A stretch of DNA of 64,000 nucleotides from Candidatus Peribacteria bacterium (GTDB lineage Bacteria; Patescibacteriota; Gracilibacteria; Peribacterales; Peribacteraceae). The DNA lies in the NCBI GenBank assembly GCA_023245935.1, contig JAHFJM010000003.1, forward strand, positions 101,070-165,069, read 5' to 3'. Of this stretch, positions 12,401-18,200 are shown piece after piece. Numbering within the stretch: the first letter of the stretch is position 1; each line of letters begins with the position of its first letter. The translations under genes were made by a program, and so were the position numbers. Under the pieces are notes generated by a model. The model worked only from the letters and a program-made list of their open reading frames with translations, was not told the DNA's origin and did not search any database.

Positions 12401-14543
12401 TGCCATCGGAGATCTGAATGGTGACGGAAAAGCAGACCTTGCAGGAGTGAAGAATAACAGTAACACCGTCTCTGTCTTCTTAAACCTCTCCCGCACTATT
12501 CTCTTCGCCTCCTCCGGCACAGGTGGCGCCGTCGGTATCGGCACGCCCACTCCCGGTTCCGCACTCGCGGTCTCCGGTGCCGTGCTCATCAATGCAAACG
12601 GGAATATCAGGAATACTGCTGCCGGTGCGAGCAGTGCACTCGAAGTGATCGGCACTGCGTCCGGAAGAATTCTTCATGCGCAGGATCTCCTCAGATCTTC
12701 CGGTGCTCTTGCCATTGAAGGTGTCTCATATTTCGGTTCCGGTGTCACGATCAAGTCGACACATACGAAAGCAGGCGCGAGCGAATTCACGATCATCACC
12801 GACTACTCAAGCAGCTCCAACAAAGTCTTCAGAGTATCCGCCTCCGGTGCGGTGTATGCAGACGGAACATATAACAGCAACGGTGCGGACTATGCGGAGT
12901 GGTTTAGGGTGACCCCCGCCGCCTCACCCCCGGCCCCTCTCCCTGATGGGAGAGGGGAGACCCTGGAACCAGGTGAAGTCGTGTGTATCGACATCCTTCA
13001 CAACAACTCCGTCTCTCGCTGCACTCGTTCCGGCGATCCCAATGTTATGGGCATCGTCTCCACGAATCCCGCCTTCGTCGGAAATGTCATCAGTGGCGCC
13101 GAAGGCATCATTCCTCCCGGCTACGCTCTCATCGGACTCATCGGTCAGGTTCCGGCAAAACCAAGCCTTGAAAACGGTCCGATACGTCCCGGGGATTCCG
13201 TCACATCTGCCACCGAACCCGGCTTCGTTCGCAAAGCTTCTGCCGGAGAATCCACCGTGGGTGTTGCTCTCGAAGGATATGACGGTTTGGATTCAGTTAT
13301 TGCAACTGACTCAAAGCTCAAAGCTCAAAGCTCAAAGCTTATTAATATTTTAATCTCCCGCAAAAATCAGTCCCTCACGGTCGAAACGATCGAGCAGAAA
13401 GTTCTTCAGCAGATCGCTTCGATGAATCTCAGTGATGAAGTCAGTCGTCTCGTGAACCAAGCGTCCACCAATCTGAATATCGACGATCGGGTGACGCAAG
13501 CTCTGAGCCGGCAACTTCAAGCACTCGATCTTGCTTCGCAGATCAACGGCATTGTTGATCAGAGGCTCTCTCACCTTAACTCATCTGGACATATCCTTAC
13601 CTTCGGTACGTCACTGAGCGGTGCAGCGCTTGCAGATCTCGTGAAAGCTATCGTTGCAGAACTTTCGCAGACGACGGCAACGGGATCTTTTGCACAGAAT
13701 CAGGAATCAGGAATCAGGAATCAGGAATTGCAACTCTCCGAACTTCGGGATCAATTCCTCATTCTCACAGCTCACAGCTCACAGCTCACAGCTTCTCTGG
13801 GCTCTGGACACACGCTGCATGCCGCAGCCCTGAACCTCTCCTCCGGTGCCACTATCTCCGGCTCTCTCCGCCTCATGAGTTCCATGGTTGTTCCTCATCA
13901 ATTCTCAATTATCAATTCTCAATTATCAATTCTGTCCGTTTCCGGTTCCGCCATCGATATCGGCTCTCTCTTTGCATCAGGATCGCTCAAAGTCATCGGC
14001 AACATCACGATCACCGGACTTGCTACGTTCCTCGGCGACGTTCACATCAAGGGCGACCTTGTCCTGAGTAGCAGGCAAGCAGGCTTCGCAGTCATTCCTG
14101 TTTCTAGCACTGCTGTCACTGTTACCTTCTCAGGTGCCATGGCAACCCGACCGATGGTGATTGCGACGCCGAACGCACTCGTGAAATTCGGCATTACCGC
14201 AGTGTCGGCAACCGGCTTTACGATTCGATTGAAAGAACCTGCGACTGAGGAAGTGAGATTCTCATTTGTCGCTTGGGGTAGCGATAATCCAATGACGACG
14301 CAGGGAGTGATTGCGCCTGCAGCCGTTCCGACTACCGTTGACGTACCGTCGATTTTGCCGCTGCTTCAGACATTGTCCGGCACGTTGCAGTCGGTCGATC
14401 ATGCGATGATGCAGACGGAAAGCGGTGTTTCGGTGGTTCCTGAGAGTGAACCAAGTGCGGTGCCGATAATGGATTCGGGGACGGTTCTCAGTCCCGATCC
14501 AATCCTCACCCCCGTCCCCTCTCCTTCGGCAGGAGAGGGGTGA
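429..14543 (+). CDS. giant secreted surface/fibre-like protein 1 (four 7-bladed FG-GAP propellers)
   Basis: This 4704-residue protein is probably exported and displayed on the cell surface. Residues 1-31 form a signal peptide (MNTVRRSLASILLAALVLSI). The body alternates two elements. Thirteen modules carry a 'GDTMTGAL' turn, usually followed by INLSSG, NILHAEK and KLDVSGTISG stretches rich in Gly, Ser and Thr, as in phage tail-fibre shafts. Four blocks, about residues 1065-1412, 2146-2493, 3084-3435 and 3681-4026, each hold seven FG-GAP/VCBS repeats with DxNxDGxxD calcium loops. The C-terminal part has an NGADYAEWF...EPGEVVCID domain, a short helical stretch (QKVLQQIASMNLSDEVSRL) and a final beta domain. 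It is a tandem paralogue of the gene at 15249-29615. The last codons, reading PVPSPSAGEG, are part of an intergenic-type hairpin repeat. Binding or adhesion is inferred; no enzyme motif was seen. Confidence 0.85.
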   Translation: MNTVRRSLASILLAALVLSIVSSDGQSIRAAAPSFVSVPRGVRMGGYDPLGPTAKDFVAATSSLSESPFFGPAEVTLDAGKSGKVSRVGAKSEMAAMRVRILERAKVRLKSVLATFLAFSGGEKYALGPAKNNQVLTFIDGKIVWRDPGVLHSAAGGSSDSVHEPGSGRMPASDTLTRHMGGNPVQTATTTTTSDGISQATADSRYVNISGDTMDGALSITSNGLGLTISGTASGNALHAERLLTVSGSSVFDSNARFNSTVTLNNVTYTFPASDGAGSGKVLKTNAAGQLSWADDNAVGTGLSQASGDSRYVNTSGDTMTGALTINLSSGYLGLKILNTASGNILHAEKDLTSSGTLTVNGTARFKSNLNTVGTISGAALAIMNGNTNYILGSLGIGTTSPKAKLDVTGTISGTTLTISRNGSFSGSLIVQNNIVARSTISGSTINGFNLGSCNGSSQKLLYNNSTQKFECGSDLNSGGTGTFGTGNVITIGDGRYVNTSGDAMTGALTINLSSGFIGLKILNTASGNILHAEKDLTSSGTLTVSSTARFKSNLNTVGTISGAALQIMAGSTNYILGSLGIGTTSPKAKLDIAGTISGTTLTISRNGSFSGSLIVQNNITARNTISGSTINGFNLGSCNGSSQKLLYNNSTQKFECGSDLNSGGTGTFGTGNVITIGDSRYVNTSGDTMTGALTINLSSGFIGLKIIQTASGNILHAEKNLTSSGGLVFEGAASGSSLYVATSIRGAGLSDCTGGNKLLWNATTGRFSCVQDQTGSALSVSSGDARYVNTSGDTMTGALTINLSSGFIGLKILNTASGNILHAEKSLTSSGTLTVNGIARFKNNVNVVGTVSGAALTVMNGVSSILGSLGIGTTSPKAKLEVLGSFSGSRLYAASAFSGAGLTSCSGAGQKLLWNSTTQQFSCSTDLTTGSFSSGNVITIGDSRYVNVSGDTMTGALTINLSSGFLGLKILQTGSGNILHAEKNLTSSGTIIARNNIVTEQGTLITRYGLTFLSGSSLAEISGFSNYVNFREGIGTDSSIRLTSQGNLRNIGSIQAGETLLTAGGTFAARVNYGAGTLPSSVAIGDLNGDGRSDIVIANSGVNSISVFINTGTGSFATKVNYTTGSAPRSVAIGDLNGDGKPDLAVANQNGASVSVFRNLGSGTFAAKADYGAGTTPYGVAIADFNGDGRTDLAVVNNGADSVSILLNIGNGVFASKVDLATGSLPSSVASADLNGDGKQDLLVTNVGTDTASVFFGIGDGTFASSVNYSTGSAPYSVSVGDLNADGKPDVAVANFGSDTVSVLLNTGTGSFASKTDYATGSAPYSVTIGDLDGDGKGDLAVTNSNGNSASTFLNRGNGTFLSRTDLTTGSVPQSIAIGDLNADGKGDLAVANNSSASVSVLLSRPRTILFAAASTGGVVGIGTSTPGAKLSISGAVIISARGDLANARTDSGIVLEVAGTISGTALKLMNNLSVSGSILSLRGITSRGTVSGNNLIVSHSASISGTLLVKTSIASKGSLSGTTIGGFGFGSCTGQYQKLLYNNTTNTFVCGTDALNPVYGSGNMLTVTNARYVNTSGDTMTGSLTINLSSGFIGLKVLQTASGNILHAEKDLSSSGTLTVNGIARFKNNLNAVGTVSGAALTVMNGTSTILGSVGIGNSSPKAKLDVSGTISGTTLTISKNGSFSGTLLVVSDITARGTLSGTNLTVSKSASISGALLVKTSITSKGSLSGVTIAGFSLGSCSGVSQKLLYNNSTQTFECGDDIGLLDNTNSGNVLAIGNARYVKKQGDTMTGALIINLSSGYLGLRILQMASGSILHAEKSLTSSGLLMVVQSTARGSGALVVEQRTNSTGAYITSRSQFNPVLALDSSTGSFKAPHILFGTNGFFDVALWRTAGALNLSGHLLPGLTNKFDLGSSTKRWRSIYLSGGTMFIGTAGNEASISYNTSASRFGIDANTDGTNELSILSTGNVGIGTSIPKAKLDVLGTISGTTLVISKNASFSGSLTVSSSITSRGSVSGSTISGFSLGSCNDSSTSKLLYNYSTQKFECGTDSNPGAGFGLLNLYAIGDARYVLKQGDTMTGTLKSRGYLLASGTTLSEMSGWNEYLNLPHSGIGTNSVTRLTNQGDLTNISTIQSGEANFTRGGTFAAKVDYSTGTTPHSVAIGDMNGDGKQDLATANYTSNTVSVFLNTGTGSFATKVDYMTGTNPYGVAVGDVNGDGKADIVVANITSNSVSVFLNNGNGTFSAKIDYTTGSNPYSVAIGDLNGDGKADLAVANYNSTSVSVFLNTGNGTFSAKIDYTTGSNPYSVAIGDLNGDGKADLAVANNQSTSVSVFLNNGNGTFSAKVDYTAGSNPASVAIGDLNGDGKADLAAANSQSTSVSVFLNNGNGTFSAKVDYTTGNYPFFVAIGDLNGDGKADLAVAVAGSDSVSVFLNNGNGTFSQKVDYGAGSNPHYVVVGDVNGDGKPDLAVANYSSDTVSVLLNQSKTILFASSGTGGAVGIGTPTPGSILAVSGAMLINGNGDILNSGVNAGVALEVVGTASGRVLRASTRLESSGSLIVEGTISGATLRLGNLGICNTSVKKLTYNSTTNNIECAFDSYAQAFGTGNVLVIGDGRALKRAGGTMTGALTINLSSGYLGLKVLQTASGNILHAEKDLTSSGTLTVNGVARFKNNVNVVGTVSGAVLTVMNGTSYFLGSLGIGNTSPKAKLDVRGAISGTTLTVSGNGSFSGSLIVKNNLSGSSFYGAGLGDCNNATSSKLLYNNATGKFGCAADTGGTAYEYQNAAGTFVNQAGDTMTGALTINLSSGFIGLNVLQTASGNILHAEKSLTSSGSLTVVGVARFKNNLNVVGTISGAALTVMNGTSYMLGSVGIGNTSPKANLDVSGTISGTTLVMSKNGSFSGSLIVKNNLSGSSFYGAGLGDCNNATSSKLLYNNATGKFGCASDQVGVATFTYASTVGTFVNQSGDTMTGALTINLSSGYLGLKVLQTASGNILHAEKNLTSSGTIVAAGDILSKNGTAKTKGYVLFSGATLSEMSGFNEYLNIIHSGLGTNSVTRLTNQGDLKNIGTIQSGEAHMRRGGTFATKVNYAAGVAAYGVAAGDLNGDGKADFAVVNYGIINTSANSSLSIYINTGTGSFATRVNYTTLQNPKSVAIGDLNGDGKPDIAIGGDSGYVSIYINKGNGTFATKVDYAVGSNGHVAIGDLNGDGKADLAVANGYSSASISILLNNGNGTFAAKVDYTAEASISSIAIGDINGDSKIDIAVTNENADSLSIFMNNGNGTFATKVDYATGVYPRSVSIGDLNNDNKADLAVANYTTEAVSVFMNNGDGTLATKVDYDALAAGEEVVIGDLNGDGKQDLSVLFQTAGLSIFINNGNGTFAAQSLFSTESNSGVHALADFNGDGKLDVVVPTYQLNLVSVLMNQSKTILYASSGTGGAVGIGTPTPGSALAVSGAVLINANGNIVNTKADARLALEVIGTMSGRVLHAQDVLRSSGSLIVEGNMSGATLQGAGLASCNASTKKLLYNNSTKKFECGTDQGASFAFGSGNVITIGNSRYVRTSGSTMTGALTINLTSGYLGLKVLQTASGNILHAEKSLTSSGTIIAGTDIIAKGTIKSDAYVFSSGTTLAEMSGWNEYVNIVHSGLGTNSVTRLTNQGDLKNIGTIQSGEANFRRGGTFAPALDYTTGSNPESVAIGDLNGDGKADLAVANNDDSSVSIFLNNGNGTFATKVDYTTGTDPYSVAIGDLNGDGKPDLAVTNDDMLGLNYSVSIFLNKGNGTFATKVDYTTGNRPFSVAIGDLNGDGKADLATANYDSTSVSVFLNNGNGTFAAKVDYATGGASASVAIGDLNGDGKADLAVTSAGYVSVLLNKSNGTFAAKVDYTAGTFPWGVAIGDLNGDGKADLAVTNYQGESISVFMNNGNGTFAAKVDYTIGSQVFSVAIGDLNGDGAMDIVTGNGSLSVFMNNGNGTFATQAYYGGNIYLSVAIGDLNGDGKADLAGVKNNSNTVSVFLNLSRTILFASSGTGGAVGIGTPTPGSALAVSGAVLINANGNIRNTAAGASSALEVIGTASGRILHAQDLLRSSGALAIEGVSYFGSGVTIKSTHTKAGASEFTIITDYSSSSNKVFRVSASGAVYADGTYNSNGADYAEWFRVTPAASPPAPLPDGRGETLEPGEVVCIDILHNNSVSRCTRSGDPNVMGIVSTNPAFVGNVISGAEGIIPPGYALIGLIGQVPAKPSLENGPIRPGDSVTSATEPGFVRKASAGESTVGVALEGYDGLDSVIATDSKLKAQSSKLINILISRKNQSLTVETIEQKVLQQIASMNLSDEVSRLVNQASTNLNIDDRVTQALSRQLQALDLASQINGIVDQRLSHLNSSGHILTFGTSLSGAALADLVKAIVAELSQTTATGSFAQNQESGIRNQELQLSELRDQFLILTAHSSQLTASLGSGHTLHAAALNLSSGATISGSLRLMSSMVVPHQFSIINSQLSILSVSGSAIDIGSLFASGSLKVIGNITITGLATFLGDVHIKGDLVLSSRQAGFAVIPVSSTAVTVTFSGAMATRPMVIATPNALVKFGITAVSATGFTIRLKEPATEEVRFSFVAWGSDNPMTTQGVIAPAAVPTTVDVPSILPLLQTLSGTLQSVDHAMMQTESGVSVVPESEPSAVPIMDSGTVLSPDPILTPVPSPSAGEG
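3621..4664 (+). repeat. FG-GAP propeller block 1 of giant gene 1 (7 repeats)
   Basis: Seven repeats of about 50 residues, counted by the DxNxDGxxD loop (RSD, KPD, RTD, KQD, KPD, KGD, KGD endings). Repeats 5 and 7 have NADG and repeat 6 DGDG at the second loop position. The block opens with GGTFA and closes with RTILF, as all eight blocks do with slight variation. Confidence 0.85.
6864..7907 (+). repeat. FG-GAP propeller block 2 of giant gene 1 (7 repeats)
   Basis: Seven repeats, the most homogeneous block of this gene. Repeats 3 to 6 share FLN(N/T)GNGTFSAK and nearly identical DNA, suggesting recent blade duplication or conversion. Confidence 0.85.
9678..10733 (+). repeat. FG-GAP propeller block 3 of giant gene 1 (7 repeats)
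   Basis: Seven repeats, the most diverged block. Repeat 1 has an insertion (IINTSANSS). Repeat 4 reads INGDSKID and repeat 5 LNNDNKAD, so two calcium loops are altered. Repeat 7 starts ADFNGDGKLD. Confidence 0.8.
11469..12506 (+). repeat. FG-GAP propeller block 4 of giant gene 1 (7 repeats)
   Basis: Seven repeats. Repeat 2 has a five-residue insertion (DDMLGLNYS), repeats 4 and 6 are shortened, and repeat 6 has NGDGAMD in its loop. Confidence 0.82.
12909..12964 (+). repeat. GC-rich hairpin repeat inside giant gene 1
   Basis: Arms CCCCTCTCCC (12934-12943) and GGGAGAGGGG (12948-12957) around TGAT, preceded by CCTCACCCCCGG. It matches the hairpin repeats found between genes here (e.g. 29619-29662) but is read in frame as TPAASPPAPLPDGRGETLEP. 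The paralogue has a heptamer satellite at this site. Confidence 0.75.
13311..13338 (+). repeat. heptamer satellite TCAAAGC x4 in giant gene 1
   Basis: Four perfect tandem copies of a 7-base unit, translated as SKLKAQSSK. The same unit, also on the coding strand, lies in the methyltransferase gene at 40380, and again before the DedA gene at 49585. Confidence 0.9.
13698..13725 (+). repeat. heptamer satellite AATCAGG x4 in giant gene 1
   Basis: Four perfect 7-base copies read as NQESGIRNQ. Against the paralogue this adds seven residues, the length of three heptamers. Confidence 0.9.
13764..13791 (+). repeat. heptamer satellite CTCACAG x4 in giant gene 1
   Basis: Four perfect 7-base copies read as LTAHSSQLTA. 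The paralogue has a degenerate heptamer tract of equal length at the matching place (28490 onward). Confidence 0.9.
13898..13932 (+). repeat. heptamer satellite TCAATTC/TCAATTA x5 in giant gene 1
   Basis: Five 7-base units alternating in the last base, read as QFSIINSQLSILS. The paralogue has unrelated sequence here (HSSATTMSGTGFP). Confidence 0.9.
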
Positions 14544-14545
14544 CG
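14502..14545 (+). repeat. GC-rich hairpin repeat forming the end of giant gene 1
   Basis: CCTCACCCCCGTCCCCTCTCC, a short loop, then GGAGAGGGG and TGA. The arms pair perfectly over nine bases. The stop codon of the giant gene lies at the end of the right arm, so the protein's last residues come from this element. Confidence 0.8.
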
Positions 14546-14575
14546 CATGCTTTTCTGAAAATGAAGAGGGTGGAA

Positions 14576-15019
14576 ATGTCTGATAGACTCATCCTTATGG
14601 GTACCAGTGAGGCTCTGAGGCATAGAGAAAAACTGAAATTTAAGAGAGATTTACGGAAAAATCTGACACCAGCAGAACGTGTTCTATGGCAAGAGCTACG
14701 GAACAGAAAGTTGCTCGGAACAAAATGGAAGAGACAGGATACTATCGGACAATTCATCGCAGATTTTCTTTGCAAAGAACACAAGCTGATTATTGAAGTC
14801 GACGGTGGGATTCATGAAACTCAGCAAGAATACGATCGACTACGCACCGAGATCATCAATGTGTACGGATATCGTGTGATTCGTTTCAAAAACGAAGAAG
14901 TCCTTGGAGAATTATCGAATGTTTCACGTAGAATCTCAGAAGAGATTGTGCATATTCCCAAAACTTCAGAAGCTCAAGTCACCCCTTCTCCAGCCGATGG
15001 AGAAGGGGACGGGGGATGA
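14576..15019 (+). CDS. DUF559 domain protein (Vsr-like PD-(D/E)XK nuclease fold)
   Basis: A small protein of the DUF559 family, related in fold to very-short-patch-repair endonucleases. Visible family features are RKNLTPAERVLWQELRNRK near the start, a core DFLCKEHKLIIEVDGG with the expected acidic residue, and YGYRVIRFKNEEV. The frame is open from a GTG at 14540 that overlaps the stop of the giant gene. I chose ATG 14576 because GAGGG lies five bases upstream; ATG 14561 and 14597 are possible. The last residues (QVTPSPADGEGDGG) come from a hairpin repeat, so the tail is probably not functional. It sits between the two giant paralogues and could be co-transcribed with the first. Its substrate is unknown. 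Confidence 0.75.
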   Translation: MSDRLILMGTSEALRHREKLKFKRDLRKNLTPAERVLWQELRNRKLLGTKWKRQDTIGQFIADFLCKEHKLIIEVDGGIHETQQEYDRLRTEIINVYGYRVIRFKNEEVLGELSNVSRRISEEIVHIPKTSEAQVTPSPADGEGDGG

Positions 15020-15048
15020 GGATCGTACGAGGGGCTGGGGGTGAGGAT
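14979..15048 (+). repeat. GC-rich hairpin repeat overlapping the end of the DUF559 gene
   Basis: CCCCTTCTCC and GGAGAAGGGG arms, then the family tail GGGGGATGAGGATCG, then a second partial unit (GAGGGGCTGGGGGTGAGGAT). It supplies the last ten or so codons and the stop of the DUF559 gene. Confidence 0.75.
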
Positions 15049-15163
15049 TGGGATGGATTATTACCATTTTACTTCATTTTTCATACAAAAATAATATTAT
15101 TATAAAACTTTAAATTTAAAATAACAATTACTTGCAATAATAAGAAAAAGTGCAGTGGCACTC

Positions 15164-15192
15164 CTGACCAAACTCGATTTTTCTGGTAAAAT
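15164..15192 (+). promoter_or_regulatory. putative promoter of giant gene 2
   Basis: CTGACC, a 17-base spacer and TAAAAT at 15187-15192, followed by AAGAAGATT as before giant gene 1. The preceding sequence (15060-15135) is very AT-rich. Confidence 0.45.
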
Positions 15193-15205
15193 AAGAAGAT
15201 TCTTT

Positions 15206-15219
15206 ATGCGCTAGCGCAT
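15206..15219. promoter_or_regulatory. 14-bp perfect palindrome in the giant gene 2 leader (possible operator)
   Basis: ATGCGCTAGCGCAT is its own reverse complement. It lies just after the predicted transcription start and about 30 bases before the start codon, and giant gene 1 has no counterpart. A regulator site or a leader hairpin are both possible. Confidence 0.35.
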
Positions 15220-15248
15220 GCGCAAAAGCATGAAGAACAAATACCAAC

Positions 15249-18200
15249 ATGAATACACTGAAACAACTTCTGGCACGAGTGCTGCTTGGCACACTTTTCC
15301 TCGGGATGTTCCCGACGGAACTGAGTGCCGCGGTTCCCGTTGGTAAAAAGATTTCTTCAGTCGTTTCTTCTTCGAAAACCGCAGCGACGCATCCCACGAT
15401 CTTCAGCCCGACAGCGCGCGATTTTTCTCCTTCGAAAATCACAAAAGTGAACAACGCTGTCGGAGCATCGCAGATTGATTCTGCGAGACTGCGGAGACTT
15501 GCAGCGGCAAAAGCCGTTGCATCATCCGTCCTCGAAACCTTCCTCGCCTTCTCCGGCGGAGAGAAGTACGCCCTCGGTCCCGCAAAGAACAATCAAGTCC
15601 TCACCTTCATCGACGGCAAGATCGTCTGGAGAGATGTCGATGCATTGCACTCTGCGGCAGGCGGTTCTCCCGATGTTGTTCACGAACCCGGCAGAGGCAG
15701 AATGCCTTCCTCCGATTCCGGTGGTGACTCCCGTCACATGGGTGGAACCCCGGTTCAGACCGCCACAACCACGACAACTTCCGACGGCATCTCTCTGGCA
15801 ACAGCCGACTCCCGCTACGTGAATGTCTCCGGCGACACCATGGATGGCGCTCTCAGCATCACGAGCAACGGTCTTGGTTTGATTATCTCCGGCACCGCTT
15901 CGGGCAACGCTCTCCACGCAGAGCATCTCCTCACCGTCTCCGGTTCTTCCATCTTCGACGGAAGCGCTCGATTCAACTCCAGCGTCACGCTGAACAACGT
16001 CACCTACACCTTCCCCGCTTCCGACGGAGCAGGTTCCGGAAAAGTTCTTAAAACCAATGCAGCCGGCCAGCTCTCCTGGGCGGATGACAATGCCGTCGGC
16101 ACAGGGCTCTCTCAAGCATCCGGTGATTCCCGATATGTGAATGTCTCCGGCGATACGATGACCGGAGCTCTCACAATCAATCTCAGCTCAGGATTCATCG
16201 GTCTCAAAGTTCTCAACACCGCTTCCGGAAATATCCTTCATGCGGAGAAGGATCTTACTTCCTCGGGAACACTCACGGTCAGCTCCACCGCACGATTCAA
16301 ATCGAATCTCAACACCGTCGGAACAATCTCCGGAGCAGCTCTTCAGATCATGGCAGGAAGCACCAATTACATTCTTGGATCGCTTGGCATCGGTACAACG
16401 AATCCCAAAGCAAAACTTGATGTCACCGGCACCATCTCAGGAACAACGCTGACTATCTCCCGAAACGGCTCGTTCTCAGGTTCTCTCATCGTTCAGAACA
16501 ATATCGTTGCCAGAAGCACTATCTCCGGCTCCACGATCAACGGTTTCAATCTCGGTTCATGTAACGGCTCTTCCCAGAAACTTCTCTACAACAACTCGAC
16601 GCAGAAATTCGAATGCGGATCCGATCTTAACTCCGGAGGAACCGGCACCTTCGGCACCGGCAACGTCATCACGATCGGTGATTCACGTTATGTGAACACG
16701 AGTGGCGATGCGATGACCGGGGCACTCACGATCAACTTGAGCAGCGGTTATCTTGGATTGAAAGTCTTGCAGACCGCTTCCGGCAATATTCTCCATGCGG
16801 AGAAATCTCTCACAAGCTCAGGAACTCTCACCGTCTCAGGAATCACCAGACTCAAATCCAATCTCAATGTCGTCGGAACAATCTCCGGAGCAGCTCTTCA
16901 GATCATGGCAGGCAGCACAAACTACATTCTCGGTTCCCTCGGAATCGGTACAACGAATCCCAAAGCAAAACTTGATGTTCTTGGCACGATCTCGGGCTCT
17001 ACGCTCGTCATTTCCAGAAACGGTTCTTTCTCAGGTTCTCTCGTCGTCCAAAACAATATCACCGCTCGCGGTACCATCTCCGGTTCCACGATCAACGGTT
17101 TCAACCTCGGTTCTTGCAACGGATCTTCTCAGAAACTTCTCTACAACAACTCGACGCAGAAATTCGAATGCGGTTCCGATCTCAACTCCGGAGGAACCGG
17201 CACCTTCGGCACCGGCAATGTGATCACCGTCGGTGACGGTCGTTACGTGAATACTTCCGGCGACACCATGACCGGAGCACTGACCATCAATCTCAGCTCA
17301 GGCTTCATCGGACTCAAAATCATCCAGACTGCTTCCGGAAACATTCTTCATGCGGAGAAAAACCTCACTAGCTCCGGTGGTTTGGTCTTCGAGGGTGCCG
17401 CATCGGGATCGTCTTTGTACATTGCGACTTCTCTGCAGGGAGCGGGACTCACGAATTGCACCGGCAGCAATAAACTTCTCTGGGACTCTGCAACCGGCAG
17501 GTTCTCCTGCGGAATCGATCAGACATCGGGATCGGGGCTTGATCAGAACTCCGGCGATGCACGGTACGTGAATGTCTCCGGTGACACGATGACCGGCGCA
17601 CTCACGATCAATCTCAGTTCTGGTTTCATCGGACTGAAAGTATTGCAAACTGCTTCCGGCAATATTCTGCATGCGGAGAAAGATCTGACGTCTTCCGGAA
17701 CACTCACTGTCTCCGGCATTGCGAGGTTCAAAAATAACGTGAATGTCGTCGGAACCGTTTCCGGCGGCGCTCTCACCATCATGAACGGTGTGTCTTCCAT
17801 CCTCGGTTCCCTTGGCATTGGCACATCTTCGCCCAAAGCAAAACTCGAAGTGATCGGATCTTTCTCCGGTTCCAGACTCTACGCCGCTTCCGCATTCTCG
17901 GGAGCAGGGCTGACCTCTTGTTCCGGTGCGGGGCAGAAACTTCTCTGGAACAGCACGACCCAGCAGTTCTCCTGCGGGGTTGACCTGAGTTCCTTCGGTT
18001 CGGGGAATGTTCTCACCGTTGGCGATTCCCGCTACGTGAATGTCTCCGGCGACACCATGACCGGCGCACTCACGATCAACCTGAGTTCCGGTTATCTTGG
18101 TCTCAAAATCCTCAACACTGCTTCCGGAAATATTCTGCATGCCGAGAAAAATCTCACCTCGTCGGGGACGATCGTTGCCAGAAACAACATCGTGACTGAA

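Noticed and set aside
1364-12500. CRISPR-like regular repetition
   Set aside because: The repeats are in-frame protein modules without constant short repeats and unique spacers, and no cas genes are present.
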